This document shows positions 1 through 13,842 of a stretch of DNA of 64,000 nucleotides, in pieces. The DNA lies in assembly GCA_006535965.1 (NCBI GenBank), contig QEAR01000047.1, forward strand, positions 98,540-162,539, written 5' to 3'. The notes below the pieces were generated by a model. That model had not been told where the DNA came from. It was given only the letters and a program-made list of their open reading frames with translations, and ran no database searches. The DNA is from Spizellomyces sp. 'palustris'. Its lineage: Eukaryota > Chytridiomycota > Chytridiomycetes > Spizellomycetales > Spizellomycetaceae. The stretch's first letter is position 1, and every line of letters starts with the position of its first letter. The position numbers and the translations under genes are program-made.

Positions 1-472
1 GGTACTCCCGTTCCAAGGTCAGATAGTGACATCGTGGTTTTCCCTCGCCAGGTATGGCGGGGGCACCTGGCACTTCAATTGCCAGCTTTTCTGGGATTGT
101 GTAGCGGGGTTGAGGGATTGTCATGCTGGTTGTGTGTGCTGATGCTCGCAAAGAGGGTGAGGACGGTGGGGACCCTTTATACCCAGGGACCCTCCCAGAT
201 ATTTGAGCCGCTGTTGCATTGACAAACTTTGTACATTCCGATGGCGTTTTCCTGCCATTTTCAAGCGAGTTTTTGAGTTCGCAGAAGCCAGGCGCGAATT
301 TCATGTTCAATTTCCCAAATGGGGGGGATTGTCGCTGAGCTAATAAACGCACCTAAACTTTTGTGCTAAAACCTTACAAGGCTTTGGCAGAGGCGGGGAA
401 AGACTTTTGCTGATCTTTGGACAAAAAGATGCAAAATGCCAGTATGGTACACGGGAAATCTATTGTGGGTGC
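1..472. other. Intergenic, no gene seen
   Basis: This is the left edge of the window, downstream of the stop codon of the Nse4 gene. The only open frame (34-222, +) is short, has no family resemblance and does not join to anything. A TATA-like CTTTATACCC sits near 174-183, inside GC-rich sequence, and could belong to a promoter or repeat, but nothing else supports that. Confidence 0.4.
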
Positions 473-1844
473 TCATCCATACCATCGCCCACCAGACGCT
501 GTCATTGTGGATGGTGGGCGTGTTGGTATGCAAGATTGTCGTATATTGTATGCATCAATAAGTGCCCTCCAAGTCGCCATGTCAATATCCATAACTGCCT
601 GATAGCGCTTTATTTCATTGTCTTCATAGTCTTCGGGTCGTGGCGGCGCCGCCGGTTCTACGAAAATAGGCGCATCTATTTAGTCGGCATTAAATATTTC
701 TTTCCATATCTCATTCCATTGTAGTAATACGTTACCCAATATCAGTTCCCCCTCTTCATCTTCATTCAGCTGTACCTTCCCATCTCGTATCAAGAAGCTC
801 AAGTAAAATAGATTCTCCACCGTTTGACCAAAGGATTCTGGATTTACGATAAATGTAAAGAAGTTGATATTGCCGACCTCATGTAAGCGCTTCGCAATTT
901 GAAATACAAGAGTGGTTGTTTCATTTTCTTGCTTGTCGAAATCACTCTCCTTGAGCTTTGAACACATAGGGTGTCAGGGTCACTGACCAGAAGCTCATGA
1001 TCTTCTGCAATCCTACCTGCTGGGGTCTTTGTAGGTCTTCCTTGTTCTTCACCAACTTCGCAACTTTGCGTGGTTGGTTACGAATCTTTGGTTCTACCGC
1101 AAGCGGGCCCAACCTGACGATTCCAAATGGTTATACAACCCAACAGAAAAACAGGCCACAATATGGTAACCCCTCACATAAAATCGATTGTGGGAGCTTT
1201 CAGCAGTGCTCTCGTAGCCGCTTGTCCCAAAGCGAACCAATCCAAATGAACTTCAATGCTGTCAGCGTATTCCTCGTCCTCTTCCTCCAGCTGTCTCTCC
1301 GTGCTCATCGTGGCCACTAACTTTCCAATCCAATCATCCACATTAAAGCTTCCGCCATCGAGCCGCATCCGCTGTGCTTTCTGTACACCTAATTCGGCAG
1401 TTGTAACCAGCAGTCTCGAATCCAGGGTCGCTTCCTGTGTTGTATAGACTTGAGACGAACAGACACATTGACATGAGATTTCCTTGGCTTCACGCCAACC
1501 CGGAGTTGCACAGTCCCACCTTGTTGAAAGAGCTCATTGGCCTTTTGAATGGTTCTCACAAGTTGCTCAGATTCCAGTTCATTCCGATTGCCTGAGCGAA
1601 CGCAAACGAGCAATAATCAGCTTCCACGGTAAACTGCAGCATCGGTTGTTTTCTCCCTACCCTCCGTATGTGCAATCAATTCCCGATACACTGCTCGTAC
1701 TCTCCTTCTCTCTTCGGGAGTAGGCTGAACTTCAAAATCTTTTGCCGAACGTTGGCCACCGCGCCGACTCTCCCTGACTTCATCCTCAGCGGTTATCCCG
1801 GCCCCGCCTTCTTCCAAGGGACTATCTGAATAGCTGTCTGCCAT
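473..1844 (-). CDS. NSE4: Nse4, kleisin subunit of the SMC5/6 complex
   Basis: This is the kleisin that bridges the Smc5 and Smc6 heads in the nuclear DNA-repair complex. Six exons can be joined by eye: 1844-1661, 1591-1520, 1448-1178, 1113-1017, 949-736 and 675-473. They total 1041 bases, an exact 346-codon frame plus stop, which supports the model. The N-terminal helical region reads RRRVRAVYRELIAHTEGNR, then EATLDSRLLVTTAELG, which fits the Nse4 Smc6-neck-binding segment. The C-terminal winged-helix region has SFGQTVENLFYLSFLIRDGK, the most conserved Nse4 signature, and ends with a QAVMDIDMATWRALIDAYNI block typical of the family tail. The start chosen is the ATG opening MADSYSD. The length is normal for the family. 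It is divergent from the Csf1 gene. Family assignment is firm; exact intron edges are inferred. Confidence 0.9.
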
Positions 1845-2208
1845 TCCTTGTGAATCTCGTACGTCCACGGCTGTGAGCATATCCAATTGGGGGACGCAAA
1901 TGGCAATTCCCGTAGAGTAGTGACACCCTCGAGTCCGCTCTGTCAGACAAGTCATTGATTTCACAGCCACCCACGTGATGTTCTTGTACCTAAGCAATGA
2001 CATTCCACATCGCTGCGGCCACTGTTGGAGATCATTGTGACCAACGAACTCACAATCATGAAGGCACGAAATTGCTCTTTGCGCTAGAATGTCACAAACA
2101 TTTCCCGAGTTTCCTCTTCCTTTTGGAAATTTCAACCAGGATGATCCGAATGGTATAAAAAGATTCTGAAGTAGGAGCTCGACGCTGCACTTAACTGACG
2201 TCAAGCCA
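1845..2208. promoter_or_regulatory. Divergent NSE4/CSF1 upstream region
   Basis: About 360 bases separate the Nse4 ATG from the first recognisable Csf1 coding exon. It should hold the Nse4 promoter and the Csf1 promoter plus first coding exon. A TATA-like GGTATAAAAAG lies at about 2151-2161 on the + strand. The Csf1 initiator codon must lie here or just upstream, because the frame running into the membrane segment is closed by a stop at about 2167 with no ATG after it. Confidence 0.4.
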
Positions 2209-5200
2209 CCAGTCAAGTTCTGGACGTTCGTTGTTTATACCTGGGTGGTGTCCATAGTTTCTCTGTTCTATTTTTTCTATTTAAGCCGGGCTCTCGGTCA
2301 GATACTCTCTCGACTACTTTGTATATACACATGGCGGAAGTATAGAGCGTGGGTGGAGCTTGGTATGCGCGGTGTCACATTTGCTCGACAAATTGTTTTA
2401 CATATTTCCTTGTGAGCTAATCTTCATATGGTATTTGACGGAACCAGAATCTGTCCAGTTCGCACCTCTTAGTGGAAAGGTCCTCTTCCGAAACCTGCGG
2501 TATTACTCGCGTAATCAATCGCTCAGCGTACTTCGAGGACATATAACCTTCCGCTACTGGGTTTCGCGGGTCCGAAAGGGCGGGGATACTGCAGCGTCCG
2601 GGTCGCAAGGTGAAATATCACTGCAATTGCGGTACAATCGCAGGCTCAACCCAACAGCTTACCTGATTATCACCTGTGAAATCATCTTGCACATTAGAAC
2701 GACCCTGTAGAATCCGACTTCGTTTGGACGGTCTAGAATGGTTTATTTATAATCGGACTGCTGCGTATGAGCATCTGCAATCTGTTTTAGAGCGATCGGG
2801 GGCTGCTCCTCCAGCCGACCTTAGCCGGTCGGAGAACATTTCAGGTACATGGATCTGATGCCAATAGTGCCCGCTGCTTCAAAGTGACTCTTTTTCTATT
2901 TAGTAAATGTTACCGAAGACTTCCCAAGCAACACACCAAAAGATATGGGTTTTCGATGGTTTCTTCCAATCGATATAGCGGCTACCACGGGGGCAGTTAC
3001 CATCGGTCTGCCTGACCTTCCTTCCATTTTTATCATCCACTATAAAGAAGCCGTCGGGGTATACGAGGCGGTCAAGGTACGGCATGCCTTTCTCTCTAGC
3101 TTCCGTAGAGTCCACTAATGCCATGCCGCATTAGGCCCGCTCCCTGCATGATTTCTACAGGACCGACTTAAACCTGTCTTTGAAGAAGGTCAAATTTAGT
3201 ATGGTGACAAATGTTGACTATCGCGAACCGGTTTTAAATCAAGCTGCCCGCATCCGCTCGCACAAGTTTGTATCATTGTGGCGACCCGACATTCCACCCT
3301 TCTTGGAGAAAAACTAAAATTATACATCTCTAAAGCATAAGGCGCCCATGGTATCGGAAGTTGGCAGCATTCTTGGGCGGTGGGATCATTTGGGGCGGTA
3401 TGAAAGACGAAGAAATCCCTCTTCAAGAAGCAGAACGACATTGGGCCGGTCTGTCCCGATATAAAGTCTCCAATGTCCCGCTTTTAAAGAGGAGGCGTTT
3501 TGAAGAATATGCGAAAGTTACCAACATGCTAGATTGTCGACGATTGGAGCTGCGCTATTATGTGGATATTCCAGGTATGTGACCGACGATAACGTCATCG
3601 ATGCGCCAGCGGACTGATCCTCGCGTCGAATTATAGGACCTGTTCCTCGCGACAGCATCAAACAAGAGCTCAACCGGGATAGTCAGAAAGAAGAAAACGA
3701 TGTAGGAAACGGTGATCTACCTCCTGAATGGGGACTAGGTGAGGAAGCCAACTTACAATCGGGCAATAGCAACAAATGGCACCGTGTCGAGAGTCTTGCC
3801 CAAATGGACACTCTACCGGGACAGAAAATACGCTATCGTCCTCGCATCACATAAACCTCAAGTACTTACGGTCTATATTTTTAGATCTCACCGTGACTGA
3901 TGGGCAGCTGCATTATGGGCCATGGACCGATCGTCAGAGGTAATCGACACATCTGTCCATGGCATGGTTAGGCAGGAACCAAAATAGTTAAACGTGTATG
4001 CCGGACACTAGGCGGATAATGCAATCCTTTTTCTTTCCCTACCCTTACCGAAACCTGGAGAAGACTAAATGCCTCGTTCCCGGAGAAACTCGAATTTTCG
4101 TCGCCATGAAAGTGCTCATAAAGTTTGAAGGCGAAACAACTCTCCGCATTCCATTTCGTGAGCAATCGAAGGTAGTACATGCTATGTAATACCATTGCCA
4201 ACACGGCTGACACAATGTTCCAGGACTGGAAGTACTATGATGATACTATCAGTGACGATGAGAATGTGAAGGTTGGATCCACGGGGAGACCATATGCCTG
4301 GATCGATCTTAAAGCAAAAGGGACGTCGTCTGTGGATATCATTGTACCTTTTATACAAGGAGAAAATGGATACTCTACAAACGTGAATGTTGCTCTCGAG
4401 GATCTTTCCATGTTGACAAGTCTAAATTACAGCGTTCTGCTGGCGGCTCAGAGTGTGAGGGTATGTACAGGGTTGTATGACCGTTATGTTATTGAATACG
4501 CTGATTTTATTCATCTGCCTCCGACCAGCTGGATTGCCAAATGGAAAATCCTTTGCGATGGAACGGAGAGCGAACATGGCTGTTCACAGTGGCGATCAAT
4601 GCAGCTCAGCTGTTTCTGTTACGGGACCACGTTACCCTGATGACGGACCTCATTAGAGACTGGACATCGGGGCCTGCAACCTCGCTTGAATATTTCGTTC
4701 CAATGGAGTATAAGATCAAGCTCAACTTAATAGACTTTGAATTGTTCTTCTGTGTAAACCAGAATAACGTCATCAACCAGCCAAATGACTTGAATGATAA
4801 TGGTAAGCGGCAGACGTAAACGACGTCACTCACCTTCGAATTAAGCTATTTGGTAATAGTGTATTTGATTGTGAGCGGTCCTCGCTTACGGTTTGATGTG
4901 TCCATGCCCTTCCTCCATTTTGAGGAAGATGCGACAACCGTCGGGTTCCAGGTCGAGGTAAGTACATGTACACATTTATGTGTTCCGATCCTGACCTCTG
5001 ACAACGCTTGTCAGTCCAAGAAGACACGAGTTAGGATGAGTTTTCCAGCATCTCACACTATCGGTGCATATTTGACGGAAGAAGCGCGCAATGTTGGCAC
5101 TCTCGGTCATCTAGCCATTGAGGCATCCTACCGCTTTTGCAATACATACAAAGTTGGGAATGTGGACAGTTTAGCTATGAATGTGGAGGTACTTACCGCT

Positions 5201-8200
5201 ACTCATTGGAGCATTAAAGTTATTGAACCTTGTGCTGATGATATTTAATGTCATCAGGCGTCTTCAGTTCACGCAACGATATTCGGCTTCCTGATCACAC
5301 ATCTGGTCTATTTCAAAGAAAATTATATGGGAGACTTCAATAACTTCGTGACTTCAGATGAATTTCGTAATAGAACGGCCGATCCCACTATGGCAGAAAC
5401 CGCTTGGCGAAAGCAGGAAGCAGCGAAGGTGAGCGTTTTTTCTTGCGTCAAGAATCACATACCTCTGACAGATTAGCATTAATTTGCTACAAAGGGCAAA
5501 TCAAATCTTTTTGAGGTCCACATAACAGTGGTAGTCCATAATGCGGTTGCCATCTTGCCGGAAAATCTATATGATGTGCAGGAGGCCTCAGTACTTACGA
5601 TCAATGAAATTCAGGTGGAGAACCGCAATAATGATCATTACCATGGTATGTGAAGAATTTGATATACGCACACGATCGTTTAAGCTTAGCGTGAACATTC
5701 TAGATGTACAAATCAATCTACGGCCTATCCATTGGTCCCGCACCCAGATTGTGGCTTCAGTTGTACAGCCGAACCCCGTCGAAGATCGTAACTTTTTGCG
5801 CGCTCAAGGTCAGTTCCATCAACAGGAGTGGACAACCATTTGAAGCACCTGTTGAACGACACAATTCAGATATCACAGTACGCGGACACCGTCTTTTTGG
5901 ACGGCCCCCGCGAGGAGCAGTTTACGCTGTTGATTGGCGTTTGACTGTTGGCCAGATTGTGGGAGAGTTGCAACCGTTTTCACTGCCCGCCATACAGCAG
6001 GCGTTAGAGTGCCTCTCTTTTCATTACGCGGATATGGATAACCTTCTAGTAGCACCTCAACCGTTACCCGATATTACAACGGTGCAACTGGTGCTGACAA
6101 GCATTGAGATTTCAGTGTGGGGACAAGGAAGTGTGTCGAGCCTCCATCTCGCCCATGGATTGCGACTGCAAATGGATAATCTTATATGCGCGAATTGGAG
6201 CGAGCGCGTATTCATTGAAGTTCCGGATATCTTAATCCGATGTTTAGCGGTGACAAAGGACAAGGAAGATACATCAGCAACCAACGGTGACTATTCTTGG
6301 GTGGAAGTTTTGAATGGGCGGACAGCTCTGTCGGTTTGCACGTATAAACAAATGCCCAATTGGAAAGAAGCACAAGCCAGACAGATGGATTTCATCAAAA
6401 CGCAAGATGACGCAACCCAGCGGTGCACGTTCCTATACAATCAGGGAGACTTCAATAATGGTCGTAGACGACAGGAAGTTCGCTCGGCGGATGACACTCA
6501 TTGGTTGCCCTATCTGCCACTCTTCACACCCCCTTTTAAGGTTACCGCCCACCAATCAACTCCCCGAGAGGAGAGTCCTGTTCGAGATATTTTTGCTGAC
6601 ACAACAAGTTCTGGGTGGTCCGACCGTGCTCCAGATAGCGACTCTGAGTGAGTACACCGGTGTTTTTTTTTGTATAACTCTAGCAGATGTCTCAAGAGCG
6701 ACGTATGTGCTAGTGGTTCCAGAGATTTGGACGAGCCCTCCGATCAAACGCCTTTGGCGGACTACGACACGTGGCAGACTTCCACAGACCAAGAACCACC
6801 GGGGGTACCGCACCAACCGTTCCAGCAACCTGCGATCCCCCGATCCATTCCTTATCGGTCATATCTGAAAAGATTTAAAATCGATACTTCGCACCGCAAG
6901 TCACACGGACGGTCTCCCATTATGACACAGTTCACTTCGGTTGACCCCGAAGATGGGGAGACCACTGATGCTGACGACTTCTACATGGAGAGGCCATTCC
7001 ATAGGGCTATGAGAAAATATCGTCGTGGCGAAGCGAAAGTCTCGGAGAACTCGGATAATGAAGAGAGAAAAATGGTGACGGTTGACTTTTCAGGACCTCT
7101 GCGGTTTCTTATCACACCGATCTTTCTGCGCATTGTTCAGGAAGCGCTCGAGAATCTGGGAAGTCGAGTGAGTTCCACTCGTCTTGAGAGATCAATCATA
7201 GCAATTTCTCCTAACTCCATGTAGCCGCTAAGACCAGAGTCCATGATGGATGCATTTCAGAGGGAATACACGAATAATCTGATCCAAATCTTCGCATATC
7301 AGTATACGTCTTCGTCAATTTTTGTTTCCGCGCCAACCGTACACATTCATTGCATCCAAGACATGCTGCTTCCAGATGTGACTTCGTTCTTGCATGACGA
7401 CCTGCCCCTTCGATACGAGTTATCTGACAAACTGTTGTGCTCATTCGATATTGTCGTTACGGGTGTTACTGGAAGAGTCAAGACGACGACCAAGAACCCG
7501 ACGGCTGCATTTCGCGAGCCGCAACAAAACGAAGCCAAATTCGTGGTTGATGTCGAGAGAATTGCCACCAAACTGCGATTTGTTGGAAATATGAATGCTG
7601 CAGGCATTGTGGGCATTCCATCAGCGAAGCAACATGCTCGCGCAACCCCAGCGGAGGGGGCGCTAGAAGGCGTTCCTGTTGTTTTAGATTTGCTAGCCGA
7701 AAAGATTCAGTGGGAAGGACATCTCGATTGGCGACCGGATCTCAGACCCGGAGAACAAGATGGGAGTTCGATGAAAATTAGCACGAAGGACTTATTTGTC
7801 GTTTCAATCAACGAAACAATAGAGATCATGTTTGGTGCTATTTTCAAGTGGGTTACTTTCGGTACGGATGTGAGTAAGCTGGCTAGCGAATTCAGAGCAC
7901 GACGGCGAAAGGAGCTTCAAAGGCTCGTGAGCTTAGTCGCGGAGAAGGCCTATCATTCACAGATATCAGGAGATCCAGTATTCTTAACACACCCGTCGAC
8001 GCTGTGGCTGCTTGGAAATCGTAGACATCAGAATGACAGTGGATGGAAGCTGCTCGCCCATCTTCGATACTGCCTGCGAGCATTGCCGCACCTCGTGAAA
8101 GAAGAGATGTGTAGGCTGTTGCGGAATAGCATTGACGCAGATGCGAAACTCATGTATGTTTCAATTCTCCGTTATCTTGGCGCCTGGCGACAATGGGAAG

Positions 8201-11200
8201 TGAGCGACCTCTCAACGACACCTCTACTGCGTGGCTTGTACAATGTGAAACCGCCAGTACCGTCCACCGCGACGGCAACGAATATTGAGGCGTTAAGCCG
8301 AATATTGAATTGGAAAGGGATGTTAGATGTTGCAAGACTCGACATCACCATCATTGAGTTCCAAAATGACGACAGCTCCATTACGGTCGGGCCCATTGTT
8401 ATATCTGGCAAAAGCCGTGTGTGTGCCAGGGATGTGCCGGACCTTTCAGCGGAATGCGACTTCGAGTATGACGTTGACGCGCAGGTGGGAAATTTGAATG
8501 GCTCCCGGTCGTCGAGCGGATGTGGTCATCTGGATGTTAGATGCAGAGCGCGAGTAGAGCGTGTTGATACCGTTGTCAATCCCAATCTTTTTGGGTTTGT
8601 TCGTCACTTCCTCCGGGTACATCGCTGGTTTCAAGCGAGGCTGGAGTCTACTGAAAGGAACAACGCCGCACATAAGCAAGGTGATATATTGGCTTCCCTT
8701 AGCAGCGCTTCGGAAACAACTCTGCTCCGTGGACTACCTGTCGTATTCTTTGGGACGGGGCTTGTGGCAAGATTATCCATAACGGCTGCTGCTCATAATC
8801 TTGTGGCACAAGCTACACTGAGGAATATTCAGTCATGTTCAATGCATGTCGCAAACAAAAGAACTCAAGACATCGATGAGGAACAGCGCGGACACCTGTA
8901 CGAGCCCAGTCATCTCTTACACAATACTGTGGTAACCGTGGCAGATGTTAACGTTAGCATGTACGAACGCACTGTGAGAGCCGGAAAGCTGCAAGATACC
9001 GCAACTTTGATATCGCTTGAGCTTGGCGAAATAAGTGGAACAGCTTCGGTCAGCCAGTCTTCATCCACAGATTCTCGAGGATCTGTGATCCAACCGTCGG
9101 AAGTATTGTCTTTGGCCACCGTAGTCCGTTATGCTGGCTTGCGTCTCCCAAGAAGTTTGCTAAAGTTGCACACCTTCTTGGAAAAATGGGGAGATGAAGA
9201 TCTACCTCGTTATGATTTCCTTTTCAATAGGTTAGTCCGAGAGTGGGACAGCGGACAGCTAGACGTGCCCGTGGACGGTTTGAACCGTAGCACCAGCTCG
9301 AAGATCGGAAATCTTTCACGGCCGCGCTTCGAGAGCATTCGACTTGAATTTTTACTTAGTCACTTGTCAATTCAATCGGATTTGTTGGCCTCTCTGAGCT
9401 TCTTTTATGACGCCCACAACCTGCTCATAGGAATTAGTCAAGAGGATTCTCCAGCAGCTCTGGGGGGAGCGCAGAATATGCTGAGAACGAGGATTGGCTG
9501 GGAGGCACGTTTGGCTAGTCACACTGTTAAATTTCTGGCGAGAAAGACGACCTCAAAGACGTATATTGACGAGGCTTCAACTGATAACCAGTGGACAACC
9601 TTTGACTTGCCAACCGCAAGCTCAAAAGGCTCAGTTGTACACGGATCGCCCCAATCGCAAACAATGCCGGGTGAGAGCCTGGAGACAGTTGGTCAGCCAG
9701 TCCCTCTGCAGCAGTCCAAGCGAATCGAAGCTACCTTGGAGCTGGACTTAATCGAAGCAAGTCTTGACGTGAGCATTATTGACCAGCTGATTACGGCGCA
9801 GAATGTTCTCGGCGGTGAGTTGAACGATATCTTGGAGGTTTTCGCCTTCTACAGCAGAAAGAAGGCGCATTCGAAGCGCGGTGCAAATCATCAGAAGGCA
9901 AAGGTCGCTGGTGCGATCCCAAGGATTCTGTACGCTCTGAAGATTACTGTTCAAGGCCTTCGCATCTCTGCCGAAAGTCCCAACAGCATCATCATCTTTG
10001 AATCCGATCCTTTGAATGGGTTTGTAACAAACTTCCCTCAAAGCGATGTGTCCACTGGTAGCTTGGAATTGCCGACTGCCATAGGTGCTGCTACACTCTC
10101 ATGGCGTTTCGTAGCTCGCCGCTTCTCCTTATCACTGATTCTCAATATGCCAAATTGGCAGCAGTGGAGGACTAACACCCGAGCAAAGATGCACCCGCTA
10201 GCCTACGTTCTGATGGGCCTCACTGTCCAGAATTACGGACCCGCTGAAGCGGCGGCTCGGGACTTTGATAATCTCGAGATGCTCTATATCCAAATCCATA
10301 AACTCCATGCAGTGTTGCAGCCAACGGCAATGACTTCGATGGCGGAAGCTGGGGTATTTTACACAAAGGAACTGGACAGGCGAAAGCAACAGAAGGCGAA
10401 GGAAATAAAGAGGGCGAAAGAGAATACAACACGATTTCTAAAGGGGATACGATTGCCGTTATCACACGAGCGAAAAGACCATTCTTTCTTTGAAAACAGA
10501 GTGATCCTCGTGAAGATCAGACAAATAGGCGCCGCAATACCGCTCCGTGAGCACGAGAGAAATTTCAGCGAGCTTCTGGAGAATACATCGCCTGGCCCAA
10601 TCAGTCGGCGCAACACGATGTCGGGATCCGGCTTGGACCCGGTACCGGCATTCCTAGTTTCCGCTAAAGAGATTCAGCTTGATTCAATGCGTTTAAAATC
10701 AGCTGCAGGAAGAATCACGGATTTGTGCTTCCAATTTGTACCTATATTCGAGGCGGCAAATGACAAGCATTTCTCCCCTTCTGGACATCCCAACGTAAAT
10801 CGGATCATTCTGCAACTCATCAACGCCGAATTTCATCGGACGCTAGGACAAGACCGGAATATCATCCGTGTGAACTCTGGTATCAGAGGGTTTGAGTTAG
10901 AAGTAGACGCAACGATAACAGAGTATTTGAATCAGCTCAATGCAATTTACGTGCGGGAGCGTGAGAAGGTAGCGCAATCATTACCTGTCGACGAATGTGA
11001 CGATCAAGACAAGCCTGTCACCACGGAAGAAGAGCTGCAGGAGGACGATGGGCACACTAACCACATTGAAACAAACGGAGGGTCCACGGGAGGCATCCTC
11101 CATGTTAGTTTTGAAGGTCGCTTCGAGTTTGAAGCCGGTAGCTGTAAGTTATGGTCAGCTAGGAATAAAGAGAGGGGTGCTCCGGCTGAATCCCCAGCGC

Positions 11201-13719
11201 TATCCACAAGCCAACTATCATCAACCGGATCTGCAAGCCAGCGAACGGGCGAAACGAGCAATGGCGAGGATCCTTGTCTACACGTACTCACGCTTCCAGG
11301 ACTTACGTTGCTGACTGTGGGCAGAACCATAATTGGACCATCATCAAAGCCCGCCAGCGTTGGCGACGATTCATTGAAAGGCGTCCATTTTGAACTCGTC
11401 ATCCACCCTACACATAATGTTCTACATCCGGACATTGTCACTTTCTTTCGCGACGTGAATGCTAATCTGAAACTCGGACGAATTCTCAAGCATCAGGAGG
11501 AGCTCGAAAGAGGCGTGAACAACAGCAATCAGTCTCTGGACAAAAAGCCACGTATTGAAACGGATACAAATCCGACCTTTGTGGCGTATCAACGGCATAA
11601 AATTACCTTCTACTTGCGGCTGTCCAGGACTAAAGTCAGCCTCAGCTGTCAACCCGCTTCAAAAGTCAGCTGCAACTTCAATTTGGATGAGGCGGATTTC
11701 ATGTTTTCCTTCCTGCCGAAGGGTGTGAGCGAAGACCGAACTCAGTACATAAGCTGTACCGCCAATATTCTGGGCACGTCCGGAGCGCTCCGACATGCAT
11801 TTTCCCCTGAAGATTGTCTGAACGCGGAGATACCACGAGTCACCTTCAGCGTGACAATGATAGAGCAAAAACATAACCGGACATATGCTATTGAAATCGG
11901 TGTTCCCTCTTTAATTGGAAATCTTAATGCTAGACATCTTCAGGATTTCTTTCTTTTCCAGCGTATGTGGTTGGACCATCCATCACAATTCGTCTTCCCA
12001 TCAGGCAATTTGGCTTCATCCGCACCCGAGTTCGAAGACGATAACCAGAGGCAGCGCTCGTCTCTCTTTTCCTTGGGCGGTGATGCTGTTCACGCTCTCA
12101 CAGACCACTTCAACGTAGCGGCCCGAATAAACCAAATCGAATTTGCCATGGATCTTGGGCAAGCTATTGGCAAAGCTACTGTTGGATTGGAAAATGTCGT
12201 TGTGAGCGGGAGCGTAACCAAGTCCACCTTTGGATTTGAGAAGAAAGCCGGAACATTCAAGTGCCAAACAATTGGTGTCAAAAGTGAGGGTCGCTTTAGC
12301 GGAATTACCACCATTGCCGGAGTGCACTTCTGTCTTGATGCAAGACGACCCCTGCGCACCAATTTTGCCGCAAGACCATCGTTTGTTGGAATGGAAGCTG
12401 CTCTCAGGGTGGATCATATAGGATCCCAGTTGCAGTACCAGTACGAGAGAATCCTAATCGTACATGTTTCTCCTTTGCATGGCGGACTCACTGATCAATG
12501 GACCCTCGGTGACGATGGCCCTGAGCTCTGCAGTAGTGCTGATATTAAGGTGGACACATTCAAAGCGATCATGTCCCGACGTACAATTCCCACACTGGTA
12601 CATCTGGCCAAACGCCTCCGTGCGTTAATTGAAGAAAAAAGAGGGATAGACTCAGTCTCCGCCAATGCAAGTAATCGCGGCGACACAGTTTCTTCGAGTC
12701 CGTCCACTGGATCGTTTCTGTTGCGGCCACAGGATAGAGTACGGAGCCCTAGCACTGTGGACACCGGTTTGCCTAGTCCAACAGCCATGTCCAAGCCACT
12801 TCATCGCGCTTCGTTTGCCAAGTCGCCATGGGGTCCACTGGTCGGCCGGATTCGACTAGTGTTGGGAGAAGCCTTTGTGATTCTCACCCGGTATAACTTC
12901 CGTGATCCTGATTTTGCCCAAATCGTTTCAAAAAGGTTTGAGGTCTACTACGAAGGATCCGCAAGTGCCGTGCATCGGGCTGCTGAAAGCACGTCATTCG
13001 AATTGGGTGGTTTCAGTGTGAAGAAGGGTGCCGCGAAGCCGATATCTCAAGCCGAAGAGAGCATGTGGAGTACAGCTCAGTGGTTTGCTTTCATGACTGC
13101 CGCTGCAACCAAGAATGTTTTTGGTGTACCGTCTACCAAAATCAAGCTTGCCACCGAAACGTTTTTGGAGGAGCCCAAAGTGGAATTTTCATTTCGTACG
13201 GATTTTGGTGGTCCTATCGATGTGGCATTGAATTTTGGCCTCTATAAATATTTGCAAGATCTGGTGCAACTGTACCAGAAAGCGGTGGCGAGATCCGAGA
13301 GCACAAAGTCTGAAAATGCAGGTCGCACTACGGGACCTTCGCCGACGAACGGAGGACCTAGCCCATTGAGCGCTGCGCCCACGAAATTCGGCGTATCTAC
13401 TGCATCTCTGGTCTCGCAAAGCTCAAATGATGGTGTCGCGCCTCTGGCGGCGAAAGCTGGTTCTCCTGGTGACGCTAAGGCAAATGCCCTTCCTGATAGA
13501 GGGGGGGACGAACGCGATGTGCAGTTCATCCGAACAGGCGACATGGTTTTCGAACCTCAACTCAAAGTCACTGGCGACGCAACTCCATGGGAGTGGGTGG
13601 AGTGGCTAGGTGTGCATAAAGAAAAGGTGCCAAGGCTTCTCTATGAACAAGTGACCATGAATTTTGCGGAATTTTTGGATACGCTCACTAAATTTCGCGA
13701 AATGGCTGCCATTGATTGA
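2209..13719 (+). CDS. CSF1: Csf1/BLTP1 (Tweek) bridge-like lipid transfer protein
   Basis: This is a giant VPS13-like tube protein that conducts lipids in bulk between the ER and other membranes. The first readable exon gives a membrane segment (YTWVVSIVSLFYFFYL), then an RLLCIYTWRKYRAWVELE stretch. Next come the family hallmarks LFRNLRYYSRNQSLSVLRGH and ITFRYWVSRVR. GLEWFIYNRTAAYE, PPEWGLDLTVTDGQLHYGPW and a C-terminal WEWVEWLGVHKEKVP block are also classic Csf1 motifs. Exons run through 2.2-7.2 kb with at least a dozen short introns. A single uninterrupted exon then covers about 7225-13719 (some 2160 residues). The protein should exceed 3000 residues, as in other fungi. The true ATG lies in an upstream exon that could not be fixed, so the 5' end given is partial. 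It converges on the BAR gene, 123 bases stop to stop. Family confidence is very high; intron edges are approximate. Confidence 0.93.
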
Positions 13720-13842
13720 CTACATACACGACACTAATATTACGCCGCGTCCAGGGGCTTCTTAATAAATAAATATCAAATCTAGGCTGGTATTCTCGCC
13801 TGTCCGAAATATAAGTTCTATTTGAATGAAATCCTGGTGCTT

